In this document: piece after piece, positions 53,884 to 63,389 of the stretch
How the letters are laid out: each line of letters opens with the position of its first letter
How positions within the stretch are numbered: position 1 is the stretch's first letter
From: DASZVB01 sp035545855
GTDB lineage: Bacteria > Myxococcota_A > Polyangia > Polyangiales > Polyangiaceae
DNA length: 64,000 nt
Reading direction: 5' to 3'
Assembly (NCBI GenBank): GCA_035545855.1
Contig: DASZXK010000045.1
Location: 23,657-87,656 of the forward strand
The notes under the pieces: generated by a model
Told to the model about the DNA's origin: nothing
Databases searched by the model: none
What the model saw: only the letters and a program-made list of their open reading frames with translations
Made by a program: the position numbers and the translations under genes

Positions 53884-54579
53884 CTACGGGCGCTCGATCG
53901 ACGCGACGCGGACCGACTCGCCTGCCCGGGAGACGCCCTTCGTGCGATGAGCCGGGTTCACCCATTCGAGCAACGTCGCGAAGTTCCTGCTGCGAAAGTC
54001 GTGGAGATAGTTCGTGAGCACGCCTCGCACGGCGAAGCCGGCCTGGAGCTGGGACGAAAGCACGGCATCCGCGAGCTCGCCGCGCACGACGGCGGCGACG
54101 TATTCTTCCGGTGTCATCCGGTGCGCGACGTCCCCGTACCCCCAGAGACGCCCACCGGCTACGACGTGCTCGAGTTCCAGGGACCGGCAGAGCTCGAAGA
54201 GCCCGCCATAGAGCGTCCGGCCCACGCCGCGACGACGGACGGAGGGGTCCACGTAGACGTCGGCCAGGTAGAGGGTGCGACCGGCTGGATCGTGCCTGAG
54301 GAAGAGGCCATTGTCGGTGATGCCAGCCCAGGTGTGCGGTTTCAGGGCAGGGATCGACGGAGACGGAATGAAGGTCGAAATCGCGCCGACGATCCTCCCT
54401 CCGAGCTCGGCCACGATCTGACCGCGAGGAAAGCAGGCCATGTGCGCGCGGATCTGATCCGCGTCGTAAACCGTCCCGTCCACGAGCAAGTCCGGATACG
54501 CGGCGTGGTTGAGCTCGACGAGGCGCGGCACGTCGGCGAAGGTGGCCTCACGAAGGAGGACGGATTCCGTGGAAACCAT
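53884..54579 (-). CDS. GNAT-family N-acetyltransferase
   Basis: The 231-aa protein has the acetyl-CoA binding core of the GNAT fold: LYLADVYVDPSVRRRGVGRTL with the R-R-x-G-x-G motif. A C-terminal extension of about 70 residues (EEYVAAVVRGELADAV, GFAVRGVLTNYLHD) is typical of members attached to a carbon-nitrogen hydrolase, here free. The start at ATG 54579 gives the best fit. It is unlinked to its neighbours, and the substrate is unknown. Confidence 0.85.
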   Translation of the reverse strand: MVSTESVLLREATFADVPRLVELNHAAYPDLLVDGTVYDADQIRAHMACFPRGQIVAELGGRIVGAISTFIPSPSIPALKPHTWAGITDNGLFLRHDPAGRTLYLADVYVDPSVRRRGVGRTLYGGLFELCRSLELEHVVAGGRLWGYGDVAHRMTPEEYVAAVVRGELADAVLSSQLQAGFAVRGVLTNYLHDFRSRNFATLLEWVNPAHRTKGVSRAGESVRVASIERP

Positions 54580-54731
54580 GGGCCGCACATTCTGGCACGG
54601 CCCCGGCGCGCGTGCTCTCGGCGGGCGGCGACCCCCTGCGAGGAGTTCACCGATTCGACACATTCCCTCGTCCGACGGGCGTCGCGTCGATCCCGGGTGA
54701 CGTCGGTCCCGATCCGAGCAACGCTCCGTCC

Positions 54732-54983
54732 GTGACGAAGTTGCTCGTGGACGGCCGGACCTACGAGATCGTCAGAATTCCGCTGCCGAGCTGGGACGAC
54801 TACGAGGTGTTCTTCGAGGGCAGATCGATCGGGAGGGTGCACGTCCTCGCCGTCGGCGACGGAAGCCAGCACAGAAGGTACACGGTCGAGGGCGAGGCGG
54901 GCGTCGAGTCGATCGCGCGAGCAGCGATCGCTGCCGGCATCATCCTGGTCGAGCGGAGCACCGACGTGGGCACGACGACCTGA
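54732..54983 (+). CDS. small hypothetical protein
   Basis: The 83-aa product starts at GTG 54732 (an earlier in-frame ATG is at 54612, before a region of doubtful coding). The sequence alternates hydrophobic and charged residues (YEIVRIPLPSWDDYEVFFEG) as in a small beta-sheet protein and has no signal or membrane segment. No family is recognised. It lies between two minus-strand genes. Confidence 0.45.
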   Translation: MTKLLVDGRTYEIVRIPLPSWDDYEVFFEGRSIGRVHVLAVGDGSQHRRYTVEGEAGVESIARAAIAAGIILVERSTDVGTTT

Positions 54984-55002
54984 CGCGCCCGACGGCACGC
55001 CG

Positions 55003-55227
55003 TCAGGTGCCGTCACTTCCGAGGATCCGGCGTCGGAGCGTCTTCAGATCCTTCAGCATGTCGTTGTACTCGGAAATCGTCGGCCGTCCGCCGTCGTCGA
55101 GGCACGCCTTCATGCCGTCGAGCCGATGCTTCAGGTCCTTGGAGAGCGCGTCGATGGCCGCTTCTCGGTCGAGCGGTGCTTCCGACTCGGTCGATGTCTC
55201 CGTGTCCTTCTTCTTCTTCCTCGGCAT
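55003..55227 (-). CDS. small basic/acidic hypothetical protein
   Basis: The 74-aa product has a lysine-rich start (PRKKKKD), an acidic region, then two predicted helices (AAIDALSKDLKHRLD, YNDMLKDLKTLRRRI). AAGGAGAAGCGC lies just before its ATG, a good ribosome site. No family is recognised. Confidence 0.55.
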   Translation of the reverse strand: MPRKKKKDTETSTESEAPLDREAAIDALSKDLKHRLDGMKACLDDGGRPTISEYNDMLKDLKTLRRRILGSDGT

Positions 55228-55388
55228 GCGCTTCTCCTTCCATATCCGGACGTTCCTCGGGCCGCTGAATCGGAAATCGACGCGTATCCTGCGCGCGTCG
55301 CACCGGCGGCGTCCAGACGGAACGTCCGCGAGTCCCTCATCGGGCCGCCCGATGGACCGGTTCGACCGGTCACGACTTCGTCACCGTT

Positions 55389-56171
55389 TCACCGGCTCGC
55401 GAACTGGACCAGCGAAACGCTGAGCCACACGGCGACGCTGAAATAGCCGGTGAGCCACGCGACCTCGGGACGCCAGACTGCCCAGTCGCGTGTCGTGATG
55501 CGGCGGTTCATGGCGTCCCGCATGCCTTCGCGCACCGTGAGGAAGATTCGTTCGTCGCGGCGCGCCTCTCGCCACCGGCGCAGGTACATCGGCACGTCGA
55601 CGAGGACCATGAACGAGACGAAACCGAGCGCAAGGAGTGCGCCTCCGCACACCCAGAGGAGCATTCCGCCCTGGAGGTTTCGAGCGGCGGCACACAGGCA
55701 GACGCCGACGAGCGCCATGGTCGCCGTCCACAAGGACTCTTCGATCGCGTGGCCCAGGTGGTTCAAGGTGAGCACGCTGTACCAGCAGAAGCATTGCGCG
55801 AGCACCAGCGGCGGCACCACGAAAAGGGACGCCGTCACGACCCAGGGAACGTGCGCTACGACCCCCACTCGATGAAGCGAGAGTGCCACTTGCGCCGCGA
55901 AGCTGATCTCGGCGACCGTCGCCGCGGCTCGGCCGACGAACATGCTCGAGAGCGGATTGTCGACGAGACAGTACCGTTCGAGATCCACGCGCGGGAGCCA
56001 CGCGCGGAACGCGCAAACGGCGACGAAGATGCCGGACAGGAGAACCTGGAAGCCCGGATCGGTCGCCGTGTCGAAGCGGGGGATGCAGGTGACGGCCCAG
56101 AGCAGGGCATTGAAGACGGCGATCACTCGCAGGCACGTCCACCACGTCCAGACTTTCCTCGAATCACTCAC
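55389..56171 (-). CDS. multi-pass membrane protein, unknown family
   Basis: The 260-aa protein has about six hydrophobic helices, for example VVTASLFVVPPLVLAQCF and GGALLALGFVSFMVLVDV, with a charged loop RRWREARRDER before the last. I begin it at GTG 56171 because a GGAGG site lies 9 bases upstream of that codon; ATG 56198 is an alternative. It is divergent from the patatin gene across a short region that contains GTCAC-CGGA-GTGAC. No known family. Confidence 0.75.
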   Translation of the reverse strand: MSDSRKVWTWWTCLRVIAVFNALLWAVTCIPRFDTATDPGFQVLLSGIFVAVCAFRAWLPRVDLERYCLVDNPLSSMFVGRAAATVAEISFAAQVALSLHRVGVVAHVPWVVTASLFVVPPLVLAQCFCWYSVLTLNHLGHAIEESLWTATMALVGVCLCAAARNLQGGMLLWVCGGALLALGFVSFMVLVDVPMYLRRWREARRDERIFLTVREGMRDAMNRRITTRDWAVWRPEVAWLTGYFSVAVWLSVSLVQFASR

Positions 56172-56220
56172 TCTTGCTGACCTCCGGAGAGCGATCATTC
56201 TTCACCAACCGGACCCTTTT

Positions 56221-56247
56221 GTCACCGGAGTGACCCCCAAATGTCAC
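56221..56247. promoter_or_regulatory. GTCAC half-sites between the membrane-protein and patatin genes
   Basis: GTCAC (56221-56225) faces GTGAC (56230-56234), with a third half-site GTCAC at 56243-56247. The set sits between divergent starts and may be a shared operator. Confidence 0.35.
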
Positions 56248-56292
56248 ACGAATGGGCCAACGAGAGCCCGTCGTCACGATGCCGATCTGGAC

Positions 56293-57348
56293 ATGACGGG
56301 GCCGCTCCGAATCCTCGCCGGGTCCGCCGCCCTCGAGGTCCTCAGGGATCGGGGGCTCGACCTTTCTGCGTTCGGATGGCTGATCGCCGCGGCCGGGGGG
56401 AGCAAGTTCCTGGTGCTCGGAGGGCTCGACCGCGTGCTCTTTCCCCTGTTGCGAGAGACCCCCCGGGAGCGTCCGCTCCGATGCATCGGGTCGTCCATCG
56501 GGAGCCTGCGCCTGGCGTGCCTGTTCGGGAGCGCGCCCCATTCGGCACTCGAGCGCGTTGCCGCGGCGTACTGGGCCTACGAACGGGCCGTCCCCGTCGA
56601 CGGCGCGCGGTTCGTGCGAGAGATCGTCGGGCGCGCCCTCGAGGGACAGGAGCTCGCCGAGGTCGCCGACCCGTCCTTCGCCCGGTACACGGTGCTCGCG
56701 ACGGAATGCCGCGGACTCACGAAGAGCGACCGGCGCTCGCTTCTCTTGCCCGCCCTGGGGCTCGCCGCGGCAGGAAACGCCCTGAGCCGCAGGACGCTCG
56801 GACTCCAGTTCACGCGAGTCGCGTTCCACAGCCGTGGCGACGCAGGCCCGCTCTCGGCGCTCCGCGACCTACCGACCTGCCATCGACGCCTGACGGCCGA
56901 CAACGTCGAGGCGGTCCTGATCGCTTCGGCGTCGGTCCCGATGCTCGTGCCCGGCGCCTCGATCCCGGGCGAGGGAAGGTCGGTGTACCGAGACGGCGCG
57001 CTGCTCGACTACCACCCGGTCCTTCATCACGCGGCCGAGGAGCTCGTCCTCTATCCTCATTTCTACCCGCACGTCACCCCGGGCTGGTTCGATCGATCCC
57101 TGCCGGGCAGGCGCGCGCGGGGAGAAGTCCTCCGTCGGACGGTCGTGCTCGCACCGTCCGCGGAGTTCGTATCCCGCTTGCCGGGAGGTGCGATGCCGAC
57201 CCGTCGCGACATCCGGCGCTTCGACGACGCGGAACGGCGGCGGAGGTGGCGAGCCATCTGGGCCCACGGGCGTGAGCTCGGCGATGCCCTCCTGGACTTC
57301 CTCGCTTCGCCGCGCCGCGTCTCCGCGGAAGCGACGTTGCTCGCTTGA
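56293..57348 (+). CDS. patatin-like phospholipase
   Basis: The 351-aa protein shows an oxyanion loop AAGGSKFLVLGG, the nucleophile motif GSSIGS (Gly-x-Ser-x-Gly) and the Asp of the dyad in YRDGALLDYH (DGA), as in patatin lipases. There is no signal peptide, so it would act on inner-leaflet lipids. The ATG at 56293 has a weak ribosome site, and a GTG upstream is possible. It starts an operon with phosphatidylserine decarboxylase and the Mpo1-like gene, so a lipid-remodelling role is inferred. Confidence 0.82.
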   Translation: MTGPLRILAGSAALEVLRDRGLDLSAFGWLIAAAGGSKFLVLGGLDRVLFPLLRETPRERPLRCIGSSIGSLRLACLFGSAPHSALERVAAAYWAYERAVPVDGARFVREIVGRALEGQELAEVADPSFARYTVLATECRGLTKSDRRSLLLPALGLAAAGNALSRRTLGLQFTRVAFHSRGDAGPLSALRDLPTCHRRLTADNVEAVLIASASVPMLVPGASIPGEGRSVYRDGALLDYHPVLHHAAEELVLYPHFYPHVTPGWFDRSLPGRRARGEVLRRTVVLAPSAEFVSRLPGGAMPTRRDIRRFDDAERRRRWRAIWAHGRELGDALLDFLASPRRVSAEATLLA

Positions 57349-57419
57349 CCCTGTGGATTGTCGGCGAAACGTCACGCGCCGCACACCGTCGACACACCCG
57401 CGCACTCTAAGTTGCGTCG

Positions 57420-58361
57420 GTGCCCCATTGGGTCGAACGGTTGCCCGCCTCGGCAGCCCGTCGGGTGAAGGCGGAGGGGCCGGAGCTGCCGACCCTCCGT
57501 TCCATCCTCTGGCGAATCTTCCTGAACGAGGACGTCAATTTCCTCGTCACCAATCGGATCCCTCGGCGGCTCGCGACGCTCGCCATGGGCCGCTTCGCCC
57601 GCGTGGAGAGCCCGACCCTCGCCCGGCTGTCGATCGCCGTCTGGTCGTTGTTCGCGGACGATCTCCGGCTCGAGGAAGCGAAGGAATCGACGTTCCCGTC
57701 CCTGCACGCTTGCTTCGTGCGTGAGCTTCGGGAGGGCGCACGCCCGATCGATCGAGATACCGGGGTGCTGGTCAGTCCGTGCGACGCCGTGGTCGGCGCG
57801 TTCGGACGGGTGGAAGGCACGCGAGTGTTCCAGGCGAAGGGTTTCCCGTACACGCTCTCCGACTTCTTCGGTGACGAGGACCTGGTCGAACGTCACCGGG
57901 ACGGTCTCTACGTGACGCTGCGGCTCAAGTCCAACATGTATCACCGGTTCCACGCGCCCGACGACGCCTTCGTGGAGAGCGTCCGGTACGTCTCCGGGGA
58001 CACGTGGAACGTGAACCCCGTCGCGCTCGCCCGTGTCGAGAAGCTGTTCTGCAAGAACGAGCGCGCGATCGTCGAACTGCGGCTCGGGGAAGGCTCGTCC
58101 CTGTCCCTCGCCGCGGTGGCGTCGATACTGGTCGGAAGCGTGCGGGTTCACGCCGCCCGGCGCACGTTCGATCTCCGCTACCGGGGCCCGCACCGCGTGG
58201 ACTGTGGCGGTGTCCACGTACGTCGTGGCCAGGAACTCGGCTACTTCGAGAGCGGGTCCACCATCGTCCTGTTCGCGCGCGGCCCCTTCGAGTTCGCCCG
58301 GGGTCTCCGGACGGGCGCGACGATTCGGGTCGGCGAGGCACTGCTTCGCCGGCGCTCGTGA
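57420..58361 (+). CDS. psd: phosphatidylserine decarboxylase
   Basis: The 313-aa enzyme converts phosphatidylserine to phosphatidylethanolamine. Family marks are SPCDAVVGAFGRV, LKSNMYHRFHAP, GDTWNVNPVAL and the C-terminal ESGSTIVLF, where the Gly-Ser-Thr is the self-cleavage site producing the pyruvoyl cofactor. GTG 57420 is the start. pssA at 1-302 supplies the substrate, although the genes are far apart here. Confidence 0.92.
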   Translation: MPHWVERLPASAARRVKAEGPELPTLRSILWRIFLNEDVNFLVTNRIPRRLATLAMGRFARVESPTLARLSIAVWSLFADDLRLEEAKESTFPSLHACFVRELREGARPIDRDTGVLVSPCDAVVGAFGRVEGTRVFQAKGFPYTLSDFFGDEDLVERHRDGLYVTLRLKSNMYHRFHAPDDAFVESVRYVSGDTWNVNPVALARVEKLFCKNERAIVELRLGEGSSLSLAAVASILVGSVRVHAARRTFDLRYRGPHRVDCGGVHVRRGQELGYFESGSTIVLFARGPFEFARGLRTGATIRVGEALLRRRS

Positions 58362-58389
58362 GTCTTCTCCAACCCAGAGGAATGAAAAC

Positions 58390-59037
58390 ATGACGGCACC
58401 GATCTTTTCCTTGGTCGACGAACTCAGGGAACAGCGCTGGGACGACCACCGCTACTATCACCGGAGCCGCCTCAACCAGTCGCTTCACCTGCTGAGCGCG
58501 TTCTGCTTCCTGGTCACGTACGGGCTCCTCCTGAAAGAGCCGATTCAGGCAGCGATCTTCGGGTGGTGCATCGCCATGTGGCCGCGTCAGATCGGTCACT
58601 TCTTCTTCGAGCCGAAAGGCTACGACGAGATCAACGACATCAGCTTCGAGGGGAAGGAAGAGGTGAAGGTCGGTTACAACCTTCAGCGCAAGGTGCTTCT
58701 CTTCACCGCCTGGCTGTCCGTGCCCATCGTGCTTCGCACCAGCGCCGCCGCCTCCCGCCTCGTGCTCTCGCTCAGCGGGCACATCCTCTACACGGAGCAG
58801 GTCGGCATCGTCTGGCTCTGGCTCGCGTTCGCCGGATTCCTCGGTCGCGTGCTGTTCCTATGCGCGACCCGGAGTCCCCTCACCGGGTTCGCCTGGTTCA
58901 CGAAGATCCTGACGGATCCGTTCCACGACATCGTGCTCTACCACGCGGCGCCGCTTCACCTGCTCAGGGGCGAATGGCTGGACCCGATGGACGACGCGCG
59001 CGAGCATTCCGGGAAAGACCGGCGGTCGCCGCGCTGA
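58390..59037 (+). CDS. Mpo1/DUF962-like membrane protein
   Basis: The 215-aa protein has about four membrane helices and spaced histidines HRSRLNQSLH and QIGHFFFEP that resemble the Mpo1/YGL010w family, dioxygenases that shorten 2-hydroxy fatty acids in yeast. The similarity is at motif level only. AGAGGA lies 8 bases before the ATG. It follows psd after 28 bases. Its last 74 bases overlap the end of the minus-strand aminotransferase gene tail to tail. Confidence 0.6.
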   Translation: MTAPIFSLVDELREQRWDDHRYYHRSRLNQSLHLLSAFCFLVTYGLLLKEPIQAAIFGWCIAMWPRQIGHFFFEPKGYDEINDISFEGKEEVKVGYNLQRKVLLFTAWLSVPIVLRTSAAASRLVLSLSGHILYTEQVGIVWLWLAFAGFLGRVLFLCATRSPLTGFAWFTKILTDPFHDIVLYHAAPLHLLRGEWLDPMDDAREHSGKDRRSPR

Positions 59038-60619
59038 GCAACTCGCCGAGTACGCGGCGCTTGATCGACGAATTGGTCAGCGCCGCGTCCGCGCCGAGGA
59101 ATCCATCGGCGCGCATCGCTTCCGCGGCGCGGACGAAGCGGTCTCGGATCTCGCCGAAATCCTCGTCGCCGAGGTCGTGGCTGAAGATGAAGCGCCCCGT
59201 GCCGATCCAGCTCGGTGCGAGCCCCTCGGCCCGGAGGTAATACTGGAGCATCCAGTTGTAGCGTCCGGGTTCGGTATAGAGAGTCGTCCAGACGGAAATG
59301 AGGTTCTCGACGAGGACCGGAAGGCCGCGCTCGCGGAGCAGACCATTCAGTTCTCGGGCGCGCCGATTCCATCGTTCCTCCAGGCCCGCGTAGCTCTCGG
59401 CGGCCTCGGGCGAATCGAGGTAGCGGAGAAACTCGTTCATCGTGCCCATGACGACCGGGTGGGAGTTGAACGTTCCGCGGGCGAAGCAGACGTCGCCGGG
59501 GCGATCGTCCCGGTAGCGCTTCATGAGGTCGGCGCGACCGCAAACGACCCCGACGGGGAGCCCTCCGCCGAGTGTCTTGCCGTAAGTGACGAGGTCCGCG
59601 GGGACGCCGAAGTACTCCTGCGTCCCGCCGCGCGCGAGACGAAACCCCATGAAGACGTCGTCGATGATGAGCACGATGCCGCGCCGGGTGCACGTGTCGC
59701 GCAGACGGTGGAGCCAGCGGGTGTACGCGGCGCGGTCGTAGCGCGCCGAGCGATCGCTCGCGACCAGCGTCGAGTCGCTCGGGGGCGCCGCGTTCGGGTG
59801 CAGCGCCTGGATCGAATTGACGAGGACGCACGCGACGTCGCTCCGCGTCTCCAGGACGCGAAGGGTGTCTTCGTCGACCTCCTTGAGCGTGTAGACGTGA
59901 CGGGGGGGGATGGGATTGCCGATCCCCGCCTGCACCCCGTCCCACCACCCGTGATAGGCGCCGCAGAACCGGACCAGGTGCGTCCGGCCCGTGTGATATC
60001 GCGCGAGGCGGACGGCCTGCATGACGGCCTCGGTGCCGGACATGTGGAACGAGACCTCGTCCTTGCCCGAGATCTCGCGGAGTCGGTTCACGTTCTCGAG
60101 GACGATCGGTGAGTAGTTTCCGAGGACGACGCCGAGTTTTCTCGCTCGGGCGAAGCCCGACTCCATCGCGCGTTCGTAGAACCGGTGCCCGAACAGGTTC
60201 ACCCCGTACGATCCACCGAGGTCCCAGGACCAGTTGCCGTCGAGGTCGCGGAGCCGCGGGCCGTCCGTCTCCTCGACGACCGAGCCGACGGGCAGACGAG
60301 CCGCCACGATGCGGCGGTACTGGTAGGGTACCCGGTAGGCGTCGACGAACTGGACGTCGGAGAGCCCGCGGGCGAGCTCCGCACTCGCCGCGAGCGTCTT
60401 CGGCTTCCGTGCGGCGAGTCGGGAAGCGAGCCGCTCGAACCCCTCGCGCCGGCGGTTCACGGTTTCGAGCGCCGCGCCATCCGACGCGAACAGGTGTTCT
60501 TCGTCGTACTCGTAGAACGGCATCCACTTCGCGACGCGAAGAGAGATTCGCGCGTGTCCGCGCAGCGACGGGTGCTTGGCCCTGGACAGAAGGAGGCGCG
60601 CAGCGATCTTGTCGATCAC
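58964..60619 (-). CDS. class III aminotransferase of the glutamate-1-semialdehyde aminomutase type
   Basis: The 551-aa protein has a PLP-dependent fold-type I core: MSGTEAVMQAVRLAR, YHGWWDG, LIIDDVFMGFRLA, and the cofactor Lys in TYGKTLGGGLPVG. It is related to HemL and to stand-alone forms found in secondary-metabolite clusters, with an extra 120-residue N-terminal part that HemL lacks. True HemL genes sit in haem operons, so a different amine substrate is likely. Its GTG start overlaps the glycosyltransferase stop (GTGA), so they are coupled. Confidence 0.88.
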   Translation of the reverse strand: MIDKIAARLLLSRAKHPSLRGHARISLRVAKWMPFYEYDEEHLFASDGAALETVNRRREGFERLASRLAARKPKTLAASAELARGLSDVQFVDAYRVPYQYRRIVAARLPVGSVVEETDGPRLRDLDGNWSWDLGGSYGVNLFGHRFYERAMESGFARARKLGVVLGNYSPIVLENVNRLREISGKDEVSFHMSGTEAVMQAVRLARYHTGRTHLVRFCGAYHGWWDGVQAGIGNPIPPRHVYTLKEVDEDTLRVLETRSDVACVLVNSIQALHPNAAPPSDSTLVASDRSARYDRAAYTRWLHRLRDTCTRRGIVLIIDDVFMGFRLARGGTQEYFGVPADLVTYGKTLGGGLPVGVVCGRADLMKRYRDDRPGDVCFARGTFNSHPVVMGTMNEFLRYLDSPEAAESYAGLEERWNRRARELNGLLRERGLPVLVENLISVWTTLYTEPGRYNWMLQYYLRAEGLAPSWIGTGRFIFSHDLGDEDFGEIRDRFVRAAEAMRADGFLGADAALTNSSIKRRVLGELLSAATAGLSRNARARRPSGPAIRP

Positions 60620-63300
60620 GCTGCGCCCATCGCTTCGCTGGCGTTCGGCTCGACGAAGTAGAGGCGCGCGAGGTCCTGTGCCGCGGTGGTCGGCTCGTCG
60701 CGATCCCGCTCGTCGCGGAGCCGCCTTCGATACGTGTCGGCGTCGAACACCGCCGTGAACGGCTCGTCGACCCGCCGTTCCTCGGCGTACGCACGCGCAT
60801 TCCTCCCGAGGCTCTCGCGAAAGTCGCGGTCCAGCATCCGCTTCATGGCGTCGACGAATTCGTCCAGGTCTCGCCCGCCTATTTGCAGGCCCGTCACGCC
60901 GTCGACCATGAGCTCGGCCGGCCCTCCGACGGTGGAAACGATGACCGGAATCCCGGACGCCTGGGCCTCGACCGGCGCGTTCCCCCACGTATCGGTGGTG
61001 CTGGGAAAGAGCTTCACGTCCGCGCTCGCGTACGCGCGGGAGAGCGCGGCGCGATCCAGGAACCCGGTGAACGTCGCGGGCAAGCCCTCGAGCAAGCCCT
61101 CGAGCTCCTCCCGATACGGGCCGTCGCCGACCAGGATCAATCGACATCGCGGATGGTCGACGATGAGCTTGCGGAACGCGGCGGCGACGAACGCCAGGTT
61201 CTTCTCCACTCCAAGACGGCCCACGTAGATGAATTTCACCGAGTCGTCGGCGTCCTCGATGCCGAACTCGCTCCAGAAACCCGGAGTCCGGTGCCGCGGA
61301 TGGAACCGGTCGACGTCCACCCAGCGGTCGAGAACCAGGAGCTTTCGGTTGCGAAGCCCGCGCTTGTGGAGCAGGCGAGCGATGAATTTCGAGGGCACGA
61401 GGACCTCGTCCACCGCGTGATAGAAGGCGATCATGTACTTCCACGCGAGCGCTTCGAGGCTGATGTCTCGCGTGTAGTTCTCGACGTACTCCGGAATGCT
61501 CGTGTGATACGTCGCGGCGGTCTCGATCTGGAGCGTCTTCGCCGCGGCCAGACCATAGAGACCGATGACGCCGGGCGTGCTGATCTGCATCTTGGTGAAC
61601 CCGCACTCCTGGAGGTACTTGAGCAGCTCCAGGAACGGGGGGAACCGGATCTGCAGGCGGTCATACTCGGGGAACGCGAGGCGCGAGACCGCGGTGAAGA
61701 TCTTCAGCTTCCCGCGCGCGACGAAATCCCGGATCTCGGGGTCTCGCGTGTGCTCGGCGAGCTCGTCCTCCCCGAGACACGTGACCACGGTGAAGTCCAG
61801 ATCGCGCCGGATGGACTCGCGGATCATGCGCCGGATGGTGGCGGCGACGCCGTTCACCTCGAAGAACGTATCCGTCAGGAGGACCACCTTGTGCGGCTCC
61901 GAGAGGTCGAACGTCGTCCGGACGTCCCGCGCGATGAGGCAGTCCGAGGTCTGCGCGAGGAACGACATCAAGTAAGGCAGGGAGACGAACGCGTTCGAGC
62001 TGACGAGCGCGACGACCTCCTTGATGAGCCCGACCAGGTCGTTCGGCGACGTGGCCTTCAGGCTCTCGATGTAGCGCGAGAAGACGCCGTTCAACAGCGT
62101 GCCGACCACGAGGAAGATGCGTTCGTCGGTCTGCGTCTCGGGGTCGAGCGCCGCCATCTTCTCACGGAGCGTCCCGTCCGAGACGAGGCGACACACTTCG
62201 CGCTCGAAGACCTGCTCGAAAGAAGCGCTGGCGCGCGTGTATCGTCGGACCCGGGCCAGGGCGGGGGACAGGGCCCGATTGGCGAACACCTTGGCTGAAA
62301 GGCGCAGCCGATCGGCCCGGCTGGTCTCCTCGTCGAACACCATTCGAAGAAGCGTCTGCACCGGTCCGCCGACCGCGACGCGCGGCGCCGATGAAGCGGG
62401 GGGGCCTCGGCGACTGCCGTCATGGAGCAGCTTGAGGACGCTGTGCGCGAGAGTCACGGGTCCGCCGTGCGCGCCACCGGGCGCCGTGTCCCGCCGGCGA
62501 ATCGCGTCGATCACGTCGTTCGACGTGGCGCGTCCGGGGCCGTGGCAGAACTCCGTCCAGGTGTTGCCGGCGTTGATGCCCGCGTGGTCGTCGGACCCGC
62601 CGACGAACGCCTTGACCCAGGGGGTTTCTCCCTTCGGATCGATGCCGTGCTTGTCGGCGAGTTGCTCGATTCGGTCGCGATCGAGCGTCTCGAGCATGCG
62701 CGCCGTCAGGTCGTTCAGTGCGCGCGTGCGAGCGCCGTTCTGCGTCTCGAAGCAGTTGCAGAGCAGAATTGCCTTTTCGATGTGTTCGATGGCGAGAGCA
62801 CCTTCGCGTCCGTACGGCCGATTCTGAGTGCTCATGAGCGGGTGCGTCATGAAGTACGCGATGCGGTTGCCGTTCGCCTGCTCGCCCTCGCGTGCGATCT
62901 CCCCGTCGACGTACGCGATCATCTCGTAAACGTTCTTCCGGAGGTACTGGATCTCGGCGAACTGGCGCTCCGAGACGTTCGCGACGGTGACGTGAATGTT
63001 GCAGCCGTCCTCCGGGAACGTGGTCGTCATCTCCGCGCTGATGAAGACGTCCGAGAGACCCCGATCGAGTAGCTCCTTCACACCGTCGATGGAGTTGTGG
63101 TCCGTCAACGTCACGAGCGTCATCCCGCGCGTCCGCAGCATGCGGTAGAGCTTCAAGGGCTCGGAGTAAGACTCGGGAATGCCGAACGTATTCGCCGCGT
63201 AGTAGTCGGTCACGTTCGACGCGTACGAGTGAAGGTGAAAATCCACTCTGCCGCGTGGTGCCCCGTTGAGTTTCGTTCGCACGTGAGACAGCGTGCCCAC
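60616..63300 (-). CDS. PHP-phosphoesterase and GT4 glycosyltransferase fusion
   Basis: The 894-aa protein begins with a PHP domain: VDFHLHSYASN, TLTDHNSIDG, THPLMS and GGSDDHAG, the metal ligands of a phosphoesterase. A helical linker region of about 200 residues follows, then a GT4 glycosyltransferase from about 490 on (VVLLTDTFFEVNGVA, FIYVGRLGVEKNL, FPSTTDTWGNAPVEAQASG), family members of which transfer a sugar from a nucleotide donor to lipids or glycans. GTG 63300 is my start; the frame is open further up, but no similarity is seen there. A combined kinase-like or phosphatase and transferase action on a lipid-linked sugar is an inference from the fusion. Confidence 0.88.
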   Translation of the reverse strand: MGTLSHVRTKLNGAPRGRVDFHLHSYASNVTDYYAANTFGIPESYSEPLKLYRMLRTRGMTLVTLTDHNSIDGVKELLDRGLSDVFISAEMTTTFPEDGCNIHVTVANVSERQFAEIQYLRKNVYEMIAYVDGEIAREGEQANGNRIAYFMTHPLMSTQNRPYGREGALAIEHIEKAILLCNCFETQNGARTRALNDLTARMLETLDRDRIEQLADKHGIDPKGETPWVKAFVGGSDDHAGINAGNTWTEFCHGPGRATSNDVIDAIRRRDTAPGGAHGGPVTLAHSVLKLLHDGSRRGPPASSAPRVAVGGPVQTLLRMVFDEETSRADRLRLSAKVFANRALSPALARVRRYTRASASFEQVFEREVCRLVSDGTLREKMAALDPETQTDERIFLVVGTLLNGVFSRYIESLKATSPNDLVGLIKEVVALVSSNAFVSLPYLMSFLAQTSDCLIARDVRTTFDLSEPHKVVLLTDTFFEVNGVAATIRRMIRESIRRDLDFTVVTCLGEDELAEHTRDPEIRDFVARGKLKIFTAVSRLAFPEYDRLQIRFPPFLELLKYLQECGFTKMQISTPGVIGLYGLAAAKTLQIETAATYHTSIPEYVENYTRDISLEALAWKYMIAFYHAVDEVLVPSKFIARLLHKRGLRNRKLLVLDRWVDVDRFHPRHRTPGFWSEFGIEDADDSVKFIYVGRLGVEKNLAFVAAAFRKLIVDHPRCRLILVGDGPYREELEGLLEGLPATFTGFLDRAALSRAYASADVKLFPSTTDTWGNAPVEAQASGIPVIVSTVGGPAELMVDGVTGLQIGGRDLDEFVDAMKRMLDRDFRESLGRNARAYAEERRVDEPFTAVFDADTYRRRLRDERDRDEPTTAAQDLARLYFVEPNASEAMGAA

Positions 63301-63389
63301 GATCTGTGACCGACGGGTGAGGGGACGATGCCAGCTTGGGAGATTCTCCACAGGGCGGGTCGGCACGGCCGAACCCAGGCCCCGGGCGC

